From contig NC_081414.1 in NCBI RefSeq assembly GCF_030272615.1, positions 663,538,938 through 663,602,937 on the forward strand: a stretch of 64,000 nucleotides of DNA. The letters are read 5' to 3'. The stretch comes from Cryptomeria japonica (taxonomy: Eukaryota > Streptophyta > Pinopsida > Cupressales > Cupressaceae). The position numbers and the translations under genes are program-made. This document shows, piece by piece, positions 45,230 through 56,857 of this stretch. The notes below the pieces were generated by a model, which saw only the letters and a program-made list of their open reading frames with translations, had not been told where the DNA came from and ran no database searches. How positions within the stretch are numbered: the stretch's first letter is position 1; every line of letters starts with the position of its first letter.

Positions 45230-46334
45230 ATGGGTCATCGATTATCCAACCCTTTCGAGTATACTAATCTGGGAGATGCTAAAATCAATGAGGAAATTCT
45301 CCAAGAATGTCAAGAAAACCCCTCATTTCAAAAGCTCATGGAAAGACTCATTGAAGTTGAAAAGGAAAAATATATGCTCATGCTAACTAGCAAAGGAGTT
45401 AGACTTCCTGAAGATTTTGATACTGAAAACTTAAGGAATGTAGATGAACAAATTTTTAGGACAAGGACTAGAAATTATGCCTATCAAGACCAACAAAGAG
45501 AAGAAGAAACACATGACCCTAAAATCATACCTGAACAACACAACATACCTGAACACAACTATGCCCGAACTAGGGATAATGAAAGGGAAGAAGCTTTCCC
45601 TCAATGTACAAATGCACCCATGGTCACTCTTACACAACAAATTCAAGTGTTGCAAAGAAAAATGCAAGACATGCAACAGGGGAACACAATGCAATACTCC
45701 TTGGATGAGATTTTTCCTTACCCCTTTGACAAGATATTAAACATGATACCTTTTCCCTTGAATTCAGATATACCAAAATATGAGAAATACGATGGTAAAA
45801 GTGATCCCCACGATCATGTTCGAGAATTTTATACCATAAGCCTAGAATTTGCTCACAATGACACTAATGAGGCTATTCCCAAGAAGTTTGTAAGGGAAAC
45901 AATGGAGTGGTTGTCTAAACTCACACCTCCCATCAGATCCTTTGATAAGTTGATAAACAAATTTATTACACAGTACTCCTATAATATTCAACATGCGATC
46001 ACCATGTTGGATGTATGTAACACCAAAAAAAAACAATGAAACATTTATGGTGTTTCTTCAGCATTGGAGATGTATGGTTTCGAGATATCCTTGAGATGTG
46101 CCTGAAAAGGAAAAGATGGAGATCTTTATTGACAATCTAAATAGTGAGATGAGTTATCAACTCAAGCTCCAGTGCATACCATCTTTTGCTAAGTTGATCG
46201 AAAATGAAATCCAAGTAGAGGAAGCCTGCATTAAGAAAAGAACATTGAATTTCTTTAAAGAAGGAACTAATTCATCCAAAACTCACTCCTTTAACAACCA
46301 AAACAACAATACTTTAGACAAATCCAAATTCTAG
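45230..46334 (+). pseudogene. Gag of the gypsy element
   Basis: ATG at 45,230 opens MGHRLSNPFEYTNLGDAKIN. The frame stays open for 269 codons to 46,039, then is broken by a 1-2 base shift near the A-run at 46,025 and resumes to 46,334. A charged coiled-coil-like stretch (about residues 140-165) is followed by the retrotransposon Gag domain: IPKYEKYDGKSDPHDHVREF, AIPKKFVRETMEWLSKL, FDKLINKFITQYS, then PEKEKMEIFIDNLNSEMSYQL after the shift. A zinc-knuckle-like FHxNKGHHTNDC lies further on at about 46.75 kb. It would form the virus-like particle. Several stops make it inactive. Confidence 0.82.
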
Positions 46335-46699
46335 ACCAGAAACAAAAATATTGTTAATGAGGGAGGAGCTGATGCTAATGATACGAAGTCCAAACAACTA
46401 GTATTAGCTTTATCAGGTAATCCACAATCTAACAAGAGTAAAAAAAGTGTTAACCAAGGCACTAATACTTATCCACAAAGTACCAATCAGGGACCTTCAA
46501 TTTCAAACACCAACAATACCCAAACCAACAACAATACCCAAGGCAACAACACTAACCAAGGGAATAATACAAATCAAAGAGGTAACACCAACACTTTTCC
46601 AAATAGACACATCTACACACCATTGGGGCAAACCTTAGAATCATCATTTTGAGAACTCCTGGCAAACAACATTATCACATTGCCAACCATAAACAACTT

Positions 46700-47580
46700 T
46701 GAACCCCAGATCAAACCACCTTGGTAGAATGACTCGCATTTCTATGATTTTCATTGAAACAAAGGACATCACACAAATGATTGCATGAGGCTTAAGAATA
46801 TTGTTCAAGATATGATCGATAGAGGTGATTTAACGGTTGACGGTCTCAAAACAAATGGCAATCATGACGCCTTTAGAAATCCTCTTCCGAATTACAACAA
46901 GGAAGGAGCTTCATCATCAAATGATACAAGGGGAGCTCACATAAATCACCTATACAACAACACCATCAATCACACATCAACAGATGATAACCAAATAAAT
47001 GTCATAAAGATCAAGGAAAAATAAGAACATACATCAATCAATGTGACAACCAGAGCGGAAAAATATATCTTGAGAGGGCATACATCAACATCGACCACTA
47101 TCCCCAAGACTCAATATGATTTGGTTAATCAACTACGGAGAACTCCTTCTCAGATATCCATACTTGAGTTACTCAAACTCTTGCTGAAACATAAGGACAT
47201 CTTAGAACAAGCACTAGTTGAAACAAATGTGCTTCAAGATCTGGACATTGATAAATTTCAAGCAATGGTGGCTCATATGACAAGGCCTCATAATCTCACC
47301 TTTTTCTGAACACGATAATATCTCTTTGATTTATACACATAACACTCCCCTTCATATTGACATCTTATTTTACAAACATTGAGTAAAAAGAGTATTAATA
47401 GATGGAGGAGATGGTCTCAATATCTATATTTTAAAACTTATCTGTGCATTAGGCTTCTCTGAACAATCTACTGATCCACAGAAAAAGATCACCATCAATG
47501 CCTATGATGATGAAGAAAGATCATCCAAAGGAACAGTGATACTACCTATTTAGGTAGGACCGATACAAAGGGATAGGCCA
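46700..47580 (+). pseudogene. Gag C-terminus and aspartic protease of the gypsy element
   Basis: At about 46,735 GHHTNDCMRLKNIVQDMIDR is the CCHC-like knuckle region followed by the LK..QDLID phrase common in plant Ty3 Gags. At 47,043-47,309 TPSQISILELLKLLLKHKDI and DIDKFQAMVAHMTRPHNLTF form the pre-protease segment. At about 47,390 RVLIDGGDGLNIYILKLI is the aspartic protease active-site region (family form D-S/T/N-G-x-x-x-N; here D-G-G). It goes on to EERSSKGTVILPI at 47,550. Then, instead of the rest of the protease and RT, the sequence jumps to the RT end at about 47,583. Confidence 0.75.
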
Positions 47581-47582
47581 TC

Positions 47583-48187
47583 ATGGAGATGCCACCTCCT
47601 AGGAACATTAGCCAACTCGGATCTCTACAAGGATGGCTATAGTCAATCAGGCAATTCATAGCCCAACTAGTAGATAAAAGTATACAATTCAATCATCTTC
47701 TACTTAAGAACATACCATTCAGATGGGAAGCCAAGTGTGCAGAATCATTCTATCAAATTAAGCAATATCTAATGAATCCACTAGTTCTAGTACCACCAAT
47801 AGTATGGAAGCCGATCATTCTCTACATATCAACAACCGAAGTATCACTAGGGGGACTATTAGCACAAGGAGATGCAAAAGGCAAGGAATGAGCTATATAT
47901 TACATCAGCTGAACATTAAATGGATATGAGATAAATTATACATTCATTGAGAAGGCTTGTTTAGCTATGATATTCGCCTCTCAAAAGTTATGATATTACA
48001 TGATAGCTCACACAATCAAGCTAATAGCAAAAATGATCCTCTCAAGTATTTACTCAACAAAGCAGCTCTTATAGGCCGACTTACTAAATGGGTCATGATT
48101 CTCAGTGAGTTTGATATCCAATACATAGAGCATCAGGATATCAAGGGACAAGTAATTGCAGATCAATTAGCTAAAGCACCACTATGA
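47583..48187 (+). pseudogene. RT remnant and first RNase H of the gypsy element
   Basis: PPPRNISQLGSLQGWL, SIRQFIAQLVDKSIQFNHLL and IPFRWEAKCAESFYQIKQYL are the connection region at the very end of Ty3 RT. All upstream RT blocks, including the YxDD palm, are absent. The RNase H that follows reads ILYISTTEVSLGGLLAQGDA (the usual D/S-A..G.vL.Q block), NYTFIEKACLAMIFA (catalytic E), LIAKNDPLKYLLNKAALIGR and FDIQYIEHQDIKGQVIADQL. Four stops interrupt it. The lack of RT means this copy cannot copy its own RNA. Confidence 0.82.
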
Positions 48188-48199
48188 GATAAGAAACCA

Positions 48200-48547
48200 A
48201 TGAAGGTGGAATTTCCAAACATGGATGCCCTTACTGTTACACTCAAGCAATGGACCTTGTACTTTGGCGATTCCTACACTAAACATGGATCAGGTGTCGG
48301 CATCTTATTTGTCACCCCCAAAGGACACACCATTCCAAGATCGTATAGACTCATGTTTCCATGCACCAATAACATCATTGAGTATGAATCCTTGGTCACA
48401 GGAATCAAAATGGTCATGGAATGGAGAATCACAAAATTGAAAGTCTATGTAGATTCCCAACTAGTTATAAATCAGGTCAACAATGAATATCAGACAAAGG
48501 ATGACAAGCTGCTGCCATACAAAAGAATGGTGGATGAATTCAAATAG
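48200..48547 (+). pseudogene. Second (archaeal-type) RNase H of the gypsy element
   Basis: 115 open codons contain WTLYFGDSYTKHGSGVGILF, IEYESLVTGIKMVMEWRI and KVYVDSQLVINQVNNEYQTK. This is the additional RNase H of Tat-lineage retrotransposons, with catalytic E (IEYE) and D (VDSQ) in place. At the first site the family has FDGS; here it is FGDS, a swap of the catalytic aspartate and the glycine that would probably weaken activity. It directly follows the first RNase H and precedes integrase, as in Tat and Retand elements. Confidence 0.83.
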
Positions 48548-48583
48548 TACTTTGTACATATCACCTCGGAGCAAATACCAAGG

Positions 48584-49988
48584 TTGGACAATAGAGAAGT
48601 CGATGCAATAGCCACTAATGCTTCATTGCTACAAATTCTAGAGGAACATAGTCGTTATGAGTTTCTGGTAGAGCAATCACTTTCCCTAGCCTATGACAAT
48701 TCTGCTTCCCACATCATCTATGCCTTAACCGGTTCAGACTCTCCTCTATATGGGAAAATCTATGAATATCTTAAAACCAATACCCTACCCATTGACCTAT
48801 CTCATGATAAAAAATGTAACTTTATCTGGCAAGCCACCCATTATACCTTAACCGCTGACACACTTTACTGTTGAGGTCTAGATGGTACTCTTCTTTGTTG
48901 CCTTGATCGTAATGAATCTAACCCTACTTTACATAAGCTTCATGAGGGTATCTATGGAATGCATTCAAGTGGTCCTACTCTTGCTAAAAATCTTCTGAGA
49001 ATGGGATATTACTGGCTGACAATGGAAAAGGATTCTTATCAATTTGCAAAGAAATGTCCTAAGTGCCAAATTCATGGCAATCTTATCCATGCACCAACAC
49101 ACGAGTTGTAGCCATTTACAACATCTTGGCCTTTCTATTAGTGGGGACTTGATTTAATAGGGAAAATCCATCCTTCCTCTTCAAATGGACACAAGTTCAT
49201 TATCATCGCGACAAAGTATTTTACAAAATGGATTGAAGTAGTCCCAATGACCACAGTAATTGGAAAATAGATTGCCTCATTTATTCTCAATTATCTAATT
49301 TGTAGATACAACATTCCAAGCTCCATCATCACAGACAATGGGCATCCCTTCGAAAACTAGGATGTGCTATGTGATCGATTCAAAATACAACATCATTTCT
49401 CTACACCTTACTACCCACAGGGGAATGGTCAAATAGAAGAATCAAATAAAACAATCTTGAAAATCCTAAAGAAAATAGTAAATGATGCGGGTAAGGATTG
49501 GCATGTACAACTCAATGTGGGCATATAGGACTAGCATCAGGACACCTACAGGGGCTACACCATATTCATTAGTGTATGGATCAAAAGCAATTTTACCTCT
49601 TGAGGTAGAAATTCCATCACCCAGAGTATCTTTAAAAGGCCTCATACCAGATGAGGAGTATCGAGTAAACATATTGCAGGAACTAGAGCTTCTGGATGAA
49701 AAATGCCAACATGCCTATGATCATCTTAAAGCATACCAACAGTGCATGTGTAGAAGTGACAACCATAGAGTCATCCCTAGGATTTTTAAACTCAGTGATC
49801 TTGTACTCAAAGAAAATCCCAGAAATCAACAGGATCAAGAAAAGAAGGGGAAGTTTGAACCTAATTGGTTGGGTCCCTATGTCATCATATTAGCCTATGG
49901 ATCAGATGCCTATCAAATAACAACTTCAAAAGGAGATGTGATCGATGAACCAACCAACAACATCCATCTGAAGAAATTCTATACTTGA
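48584..49988 (+). pseudogene. Integrase of the gypsy element
   Basis: 48.58-48.87 kb is the linker (ALTGSDSPLYGKIYEYLKTN). The integrase then reads HEGIYGMHSSGPTLAKNLL (H-H part of the zinc finger), YYWLTMEKDSYQFAKKCPKC (C-C), LDLIGKIHPSSSNGHKFII (first D of the core, usually GMDxIG), SSIITDNGHPFEN (second D) and YYPQGNGQIEESNK (catalytic E). The C-terminal part (49,482-49,988, 168 open codons) has TPYSLVYGSKAILPLEVEIP and KGKFEPNWLGPYVI and ends HLKKFYT. No chromodomain was seen, as expected for Tat rather than chromoviruses. About six stops occur before the C-terminal part. Confidence 0.85.
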
Positions 49989-51319
49989 GTGGTCTAATGC
50001 ATGGAAAAAGTGAAAAATACAAAAAAAAAAAAAAGGTGCAATAAAAACAAGTGGTGAAAACCTGGCAACAGACACTATTTATGAGGGAAAAAATCCTCTA
50101 TCTATCACTACTCATATCTTTTACATCCAAAGTCAAAGATAATGGCCATCACCCAACACTTTTTATGTAGCATTATCCCAGACATACTTAGCATAGTCAC
50201 TGTCCTTGATTATCTGAAGATCAGTTCATCATATCTCACCATGGCTTGGTAATCACTATGTATATCCACATCGATAGATATCTATAGCTAGGGGCATAAA
50301 TTCCTCTAACTTCAAGCATTCCAACAAGTAAACAAGAATCCCAGTATGTTAAGGAAACCTTGTCAATAATAGATCGTCAGCTGAGAGAACAAGACACTAA
50401 TCCAATTAACAAATTCAACACACACATGATGGATGATTTTCTGAATTATAATTTGTTTACATCTAGCATGAAGTTTTGACTATTTTGTATCTTAAATTTT
50501 TGAATCATTGGATCTCCTAAATTTCTCGACAATGCATCAAGCTAGAGAAAGCAACGGGGGAGTTTGATATTTTTTGGTTTTCTGTCTATGAGGCGATCAC
50601 TTGTACAGTGCAAATTTGTCTTGAGACATGATTGGAAACATGTCATTGAAGATATTTATCCACTTTGCGCATACAAATGGTTAACTCTTGTCTGTTTTAC
50701 ATAAGCAACATTCAAGTCATCATGGTTTAATTATACCTCAATGCTTGTGCCGTCTTGAAATATCAAAATCCATGTACATTTTACTCAAGTCATTATGGTT
50801 CAATTATACCATTATGCTTGTATAAACTTCCAACATATCAAAAGATCAATGATGACAAATAAAAATAGAGCAAAAACACGTGACTAAATGGGAACGACAA
50901 TGAGAAAATGAAGGTGATCATTTAGTTGCATATCTTTTTACACTTGCATTTAGTTGCATATCATTTTACACTTGCATTTAGTTGCATATCATTTTACATT
51001 TGCATTTATTTGCATATCATTTCAAACTTAGATGCATATCACATTTTCATCTTACATTAATTTCACATCATTATCATACATCTCATTTTCAAGATACATA
51101 TCACATCACATCATTATCATACATCTCATTTTCAAGATAAATCTTACATCATCATTGTTATCATACATCTCATTTTCAAGATACATCTCACATCATTATC
51201 ATATCATACATCAATGAAATCAAGTTAAACAAAGCGTCATCATATTTTCATCATTATAGCTCATACATCATAATCAAAATCAAAGCATTACTATCTAAGC
51301 ATTACATCATCATCATATC
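49989..51319 (+). other. Post-pol region with short tandem repeats
   Basis: About 1.3 kb without a gene. 50,920-51,030 holds three to four copies of GCATTTAGTTGCATATCATTTTACACTT (about 33 bp). 51,050-51,215 holds about three copies of a 55-65-bp unit containing CATACATCTCATTTTCAAGAT. The gag-only LTR element is inserted at the end of this repeat area, and the ATCAT-rich sequence resumes after 59,172. Confidence 0.8.
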
Positions 51320-52546
51320 TGTAGCGTCCTAAAATTGTGACACTTGCAATTTCGACTGCATTTCGGTCTTCACGATGGCGACGCAACACGGAACCTGAAT
51401 GGAGACCCCGAAACCTGATTATGACACTGAAAACTGCATTTTCTTGCACCCTGGCCTGAACCTCCTTTGCACCCTGCTGTCCCGGGAGGTGGGACCAGAG
51501 CGCCCAGCGCCCTGGTCCTTTAGGACCATGGCGCCCAGCGCCCTAGTCCCTAGGTCCTATTTTGGGCCCGGTCTCTTTTGGACTTCAGGTCTTTATGTTT
51601 GCAAATTGGAAAATTATCTTTCCTGGTCGGCCTAAGGTCGGGAAAATCAGTCTATCAGCCCTAATTGACAAGTATATAAACTACATTTTCCTCTTTCATT
51701 TGAGATGATGGAAAAGGCGTGGAAACTATACTCAAGCATTCAAGCATTCAAGCATTCCTTCAAGCAATTGATCATTTCAAGTCTCCATTCAAGGCTAAGT
51801 GTTGCATTCAAGGCAAGGATTCAACCATTGAAGAGGAGATCACATACTACATGCTACAACATACAACATACAACATCTATACCTTCGCACATAAGGATAC
51901 AAACATCCTTACAACAAGGTATTAGTACTTGTTTTACATTACAGACATTTACATTTACAGTATTACTCATTTCTTGGTTAATTCCAAAATCGGGGTTTGA
52001 CCTAAAGGCAAACCCCTAATCCCTAACCCCCCAATCATCTTCGCTTTTCTATGTGTAGGTTGCAGGTACGAGGCTAAAATTGAAGATCTGGAATCCTTGT
52101 GCAGAGACGAACAGATCCCCCTTCGTTTCGCGGATTTTTCGGAGGACCGTGGTGCTCGGGTGCCATCGTCCCGACAACTTTTGCTCAAATTTGCAGGACA
52201 GCGCCGTATCGACATTTTACTACTAATTCCAGGTCCACAACTTCATCCTATATCCCTATCTCAGTTTATAAGCAAATCTTTGTCACTTTCTATGCATTCC
52301 TAGCTTAATTCTTCTATCAACATTCTTTACAAAAGAGGGTAGCCTTGCTATCATAACCCTTGAAACTCATTTAGCATCCAATCTTGCATTGCGTGGGATT
52401 GGATCTTGTGGGTTTCAACCCCTCTTTTGAATGTAAAGTCTCTCCCCTAAGTGAAAACCATCAACCCTAGTGAATCTCCCTTCTCTCTCCTTGGAGTTGG
52501 AAGAGGGGAGAGCAACTAGGGTTCGATCACGATTTTCCGCTTTACA
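51320..52546 (+). repeat. 5' LTR of the gag-only element
   Basis: 1227 bp, TG..CA. Near 51,500 it holds two copies of a roughly 31-33-bp GC-rich unit around GCGCCCAGCGCCCTGGTCC; the 3' LTR has three. AGTATATAAACTACA at about 51,670 is a good TATA box for the element's promoter, so the transcript should start about 30 bp later. Confidence 0.93.
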
Positions 52547-53728
52547 TTTTGGTGAACCCGACGTGAACATCCTTTCTGATTATTCATAGTTAGATCTGAA
52601 AATTGGATTCCTTGATTACATTTCCATGTTTGATCTTTTGCAAATTTTAGAGGTTGATTGCATAAAAACCCTAAATTTTCTTTTTAGTAATTGAACTGGT
52701 GAAATGTCTAAATGTTAATGCTTGTTTCAGATCTACCCTTCTATTACAAATTATCAATTCATATTTGTGCCTTAATTTTGAAAATTAAGTGGTTAAGTGT
52801 TAAAACCCTAATTTTTAAAATCCTCTTGGTTCAACCTTTGTCCGACAATTTCACTGATCAAAACATCTCCAAATCAGCTGTAACTTTGGATTCCGCAATA
52901 AAATCACAATATCTTTCATCCCTGAAAATTTGGAAAAAAGTTGCGAGGACCGTGTGCACTCCGAGCGCCATCGTCCTCGACATTTTTTCCAAAATTTCGG
53001 GAGCGAGATCTTACTGTATTTTCTTGCTAAAATCCAGAATTTTGGCTGATTTTATCAATTATAACACTTTCAAAATTAAAGTCAAAGTTGGTCTAGGGAT
53101 TGCTTGGATTAACGCTTCTAATCATTCAAAAATCATTGAAATTGAAATTTTGTGTCAAAATTGTGTTCTTACTGTCCTAAATCTGAAAAGTGTGTTTGCA
53201 TTCATTAAAAATTTTAGTGCTTTATTCAAATTCTTGCAATTTGTGACTTTTGAAATTAAGTGCTTAATTACAACAACTTTAATTTCCGCTTTCAAAATTG
53301 AATTTTGCGTGAAATTGAGTCAATTTTCAAATTTCAAAATTTGCATTGCTCTTGACATTCCCTCTAAAATCATAAAATTCAAAATTTCAGTTTCCCTCTC
53401 TTTTTCAAAATTCAAATTTTTGCATTTTTCGACAATCTTGGTAGGGTTCAATTTCGAGATTGCAACTTTAATTTGGCCTATCTACAGATCGTAAAATCAC
53501 TCAATTTTTTCAGATTAGCTCTAAAATCATCATAACTTTCATCCCTGCAAATTTCGAAAAAAGTTGCCGGGACCGTGTGCACTCCGAAGCGCCACGGTCC
53601 CTGACATTTTTTCTGAAATTTCGGGAGATTGTCCTGATTGTATTTAACAGCTTAAATCCAGAAGATTGGCTGATTTTACTGAAAATTGCTACCTCTAAAA
53701 TTCAAAATTTTCTCTCCCTCTCTAGTGC
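52547..53728 (+). other. Primer-binding site area and leader of the gag-only element
   Basis: TTTTGGTGAACCCGACGTG starts right after the LTR and is the expected primer-binding site; I could not match it to a specific tRNA. In the leader, a block around GTTGC.GG.ACCGTGTGCACTCCG occurs at about 52,940 and 53,565, each followed by TTTCGGGAG, an internal duplication about 620 bp apart. A related GGACCGTGGTGCTCGG occurs in the LTR at 52,145. The 260-codon frame at 52,712-53,494 is F/I/K-rich and shows no domain, so it is probably chance. Confidence 0.7.
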
Positions 53729-56700
53729 ATGAGTTTTACAACAATAAGCCCTACTTACACTATTTCCGTTAGACGAAGCCGTAGAATTAAGTCTTTCCGA
53801 GGTTTAACTACTGAGGAGATGGAACCTAATTTGAATAGCCTTTTTAACGAGGACATGGGTAATTCCTCTAATCCTCCTAATGATGAAGAAGATCTCCATG
53901 AGGTTTCTGTAGAACAACTTTCAAAATTGGATAACCAATTTGATGATTTTCACCAATGGATGTCTCATGAGTATCCCGATAGTCAAGCTCTTCCTTTATT
54001 TGAGGGTCTAAAACGTATGCTTCAAAGTGATAAGAATGGAATTGATATTTTGCGTGGTATTGCACACATCGTGGATTCGAATGTGATGCCTATGAAGAGT
54101 TGTGCTGAATCTTTAGGTTATACACAACCTCCTACACAAGTCAATCATTCTATTCCTTTGACGACTTCTATTGCTAGCATACCTACTTTTACATCAAACA
54201 TAATGACTACTTCAATACAAGACATTCCTCCTATGATCACTAGTCATGGGGGCAATCCCTCTTCTTCAATTAACCCTCTTCCTTCATTCAATCCAACTTC
54301 TTCATTCATTCCTTCAATGAGTGTTCCTATTATATCACCACAAATGAACATGATGCAAGGGGGCAATTCATTTAACCCTCCCATTCCTCCTTGTAGTGTT
54401 CCTCCTTTCCAATCATCTCCTATGACTAACTATCATAGTGTCCCACCACCTTACTCTCTACCTTCTTTCAATAACATAACACCTCCATCTCAATCTAACA
54501 CGTCTAATATGAACTCTTCAACTGAAGCAACCATTAACAATCTTGCACAAACTGTCTCTTCTTTACAGCAACAAATTGCCTCTATGAATCAATCTAAGTT
54601 TAGTGTGCCCATATTTGATGTTGCGAGCCCACTTTCTCTTGACATTGTTCGAGCTATTCCCCCTAAACATGTTGAAATTCCGCATTTGGAGCTTTATAAT
54701 GGTAAAGGAGATCCTCTAACACATGTTAAGACTTTTCAAACAATATGTACTGATTTTGCTTATGACCAAAGATTGCTTGCAAAACTGTTTACTAGAACAT
54801 TAAGAGACAAAGCCCTACAATGGTATTGCTTGTTGCCGTCTTATTCTATTACTTCTTTCGAACAACTTGCAAATGCTTTCATTCAACAATTTCAAAACAA
54901 TATAAGTCCTAAAGTTACTTTGATTGATTTAATGCATTGTAAACAAGGTGTTAAAGAAAAAGTGACTGATTTCATTGGTAGATATAAGCATTTGTATGCT
55001 CAAATTTCTTTTCCAGTGCCCGACAATGATATTCAAAGAATCTTTATTTCTAATTTACAAAAAGATATTCGAGACAAACTTCTGTTTTCTGAGTTTACTT
55101 CATTCCAACAGTTGTGTGCAACTCTTCACAATTATCAACTGACTGTGAGTCAAATGGAACAATCACATCCTATGGCTCCGAGTGATAAGGGTGATAGCAG
55201 TCAACAACCATTTGGGAAGTTTAAACCGAACAGAGATTCCATCAAATTCAATGAAAACATAATCAACAACAATGTGAATGCAGCATCAGGTGTGCCTCCT
55301 ATTTCTAAATTTTTCAAGAAAGAAAGAAAGTATACTCCTTTGAATGAATCATTGCATAGTATTATGAATAAGTTATTGGAACAAAATGTGCTTACCCTTC
55401 CTCCTATAAGGCAAATTGATCCTGCAAAGATTACTTCACCTTATTTTGATAACAAAGCTTTTTGTCAATTTCATCGTCAGCTTGGGCATGATACTGAAAA
55501 ATGTTTTTATTTAGAGGGTAAAATTCAAGATTTGATTGATAACAATACTATTTCTATTTCTGGAGTGAATGATAAAGGCAATACATCTGTAGCTCCTCCT
55601 AATCAAAATTTTCAGATTTTCACTGATCCATTGCCTTCTCATACCTCTAATGCAATTGAGGCTAATGATTCCTCTCTCTCATCTGATGGTCTTGTGTCTA
55701 TGACTCCGAATGTGATTAACTTTGTAGAGCAGCAAGAAAACCCTAAAGAACCTTCCATCACATTCGATTCTAGTGAAACTATCAGGGCACTTGATGGTCC
55801 TTTATATATAGTTGCAAAAGTCAAGAATACACCTTGCCGTGGAGTGCTTATTGATTCTTCGTGCATGGTTAATGTTATTACTGAAGAATTTCTTTTTACT
55901 TTGCAATTGAATCAAGTGATCTATGACAAAACAGAAGTGATTGTGAAATTATTTGATGCATTTTCTTCTGTTGCAATTGGTTCTATTACATTACCCATTC
56001 AAGTCCATAATAAATCTCTTGATGTGAACTTTGCTATTATTCCTTCTTCCAAACAATTTCGTGTGAAGCTTGGCTATCCTTGGCTATCTTCCATGAAAGC
56101 TAATGCTTCTCCTATTCATAAGTGTTTGAAATTTCCCCATAATGGTGAAGTTGTTACTGTCAATCATAGTCTCTTTAAACCAGCTGAAAGAACTTCTAGC
56201 GTTCCTATTGATTACTTTTGGCCTAAACAATTCCAATCTCTTCCTCCGCGAAGCGATCATCTTTTCAAATCTTATCAAAAATGGAAAACATATATGATTC
56301 TATCTTTAAGTGAACCTAGAACACCTAAACTTGATATTCCTATCATTCTTGAGAAGGAAGTTCTTCCTTTGAAAGATAAAACTAATGTCTTTCCTCAAGA
56401 AGATTCCCAACCCGTTCCCATGGATGTGATTATGTCTATGCCTAATAAACCTTCTAAAAGTAGACCTATACCTCCTCGTCATGATGGACTTGGTCTCCTT
56501 CCTAAACCAAAAATTCCTCCTTTATATGGAGCAGTTCCTCCTCCTTCTTTTTATAGAGAGAAGAGACCTTCCTCTTCTCCTATTGTTCAACCTAAGAGAC
56601 CACAACCTAAACACCCAAGTGCTAAGGATGAGAACATTCCTCCTCCTCAATCTTCTCCACTTCCTACTAAGACTAGATGTAATCGTTCTGCACGTGAATG

Positions 56701-56857
56701 CCGACGAAAGCGTCGTCTTAGGGCTCAAGCAGCCGCTTCTCAAACTTTGCAATCTCCAAAAACACCTTCAACAAGCATTATTCCATTTTCTCCTCAGCCG
56801 ACGATTGAGCCAAAATCTCCTAAACATAAGATGCATGATGGTCTTGATCCTGTGTGA
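53729..56857 (+). CDS. Gag-protease polyprotein of the gag-only LTR element
   Basis: An intact frame of 1042 codons. Residues 14-22 are basic (RRSRRIKSF). About 150-270 is Pro/Ser/Asn-rich linker. About 280-295 is a short coiled coil (LAQTVSSLQQQIASM). The Gag domain at about 314-470 reads VEIPHLELYNGKGDPLTHVK, then RTLRDKALQWYCLLPSYSI and FEQLANAFIQQFQNN. About 577-600 is FCQFHRQLGHDTEKCFYLEG, a zinc-knuckle-like C-x2-H-x4-H-x4-C. At about 702 RGVLIDSSCMVNVITEEFLF is the aspartic-protease site, where D-S-S replaces the usual D-S/T/N-G. About 980-1005 is strongly basic (RECRRKRRLRAQ). It would build the particle for RNA packaging; polymerase and integrase must come from elsewhere. The ATG at 53,729 follows the leader and is the first in this frame. 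Confidence 0.9.
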   Translation: MSFTTISPTYTISVRRSRRIKSFRGLTTEEMEPNLNSLFNEDMGNSSNPPNDEEDLHEVSVEQLSKLDNQFDDFHQWMSHEYPDSQALPLFEGLKRMLQSDKNGIDILRGIAHIVDSNVMPMKSCAESLGYTQPPTQVNHSIPLTTSIASIPTFTSNIMTTSIQDIPPMITSHGGNPSSSINPLPSFNPTSSFIPSMSVPIISPQMNMMQGGNSFNPPIPPCSVPPFQSSPMTNYHSVPPPYSLPSFNNITPPSQSNTSNMNSSTEATINNLAQTVSSLQQQIASMNQSKFSVPIFDVASPLSLDIVRAIPPKHVEIPHLELYNGKGDPLTHVKTFQTICTDFAYDQRLLAKLFTRTLRDKALQWYCLLPSYSITSFEQLANAFIQQFQNNISPKVTLIDLMHCKQGVKEKVTDFIGRYKHLYAQISFPVPDNDIQRIFISNLQKDIRDKLLFSEFTSFQQLCATLHNYQLTVSQMEQSHPMAPSDKGDSSQQPFGKFKPNRDSIKFNENIINNNVNAASGVPPISKFFKKERKYTPLNESLHSIMNKLLEQNVLTLPPIRQIDPAKITSPYFDNKAFCQFHRQLGHDTEKCFYLEGKIQDLIDNNTISISGVNDKGNTSVAPPNQNFQIFTDPLPSHTSNAIEANDSSLSSDGLVSMTPNVINFVEQQENPKEPSITFDSSETIRALDGPLYIVAKVKNTPCRGVLIDSSCMVNVITEEFLFTLQLNQVIYDKTEVIVKLFDAFSSVAIGSITLPIQVHNKSLDVNFAIIPSSKQFRVKLGYPWLSSMKANASPIHKCLKFPHNGEVVTVNHSLFKPAERTSSVPIDYFWPKQFQSLPPRSDHLFKSYQKWKTYMILSLSEPRTPKLDIPIILEKEVLPLKDKTNVFPQEDSQPVPMDVIMSMPNKPSKSRPIPPRHDGLGLLPKPKIPPLYGAVPPPSFYREKRPSSSPIVQPKRPQPKHPSAKDENIPPPQSSPLPTKTRCNRSARECRRKRRLRAQAAASQTLQSPKTPSTSIIPFSPQPTIEPKSPKHKMHDGLDPV

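Noticed and set aside
52712-53494. 260-codon frame in the leader of the gag-only element
   Set aside because: It is F/I/K/S-rich, follows the local AT-rich composition, shows no domain, and contains the duplicated leader block. It is probably chance, although its length is notable.
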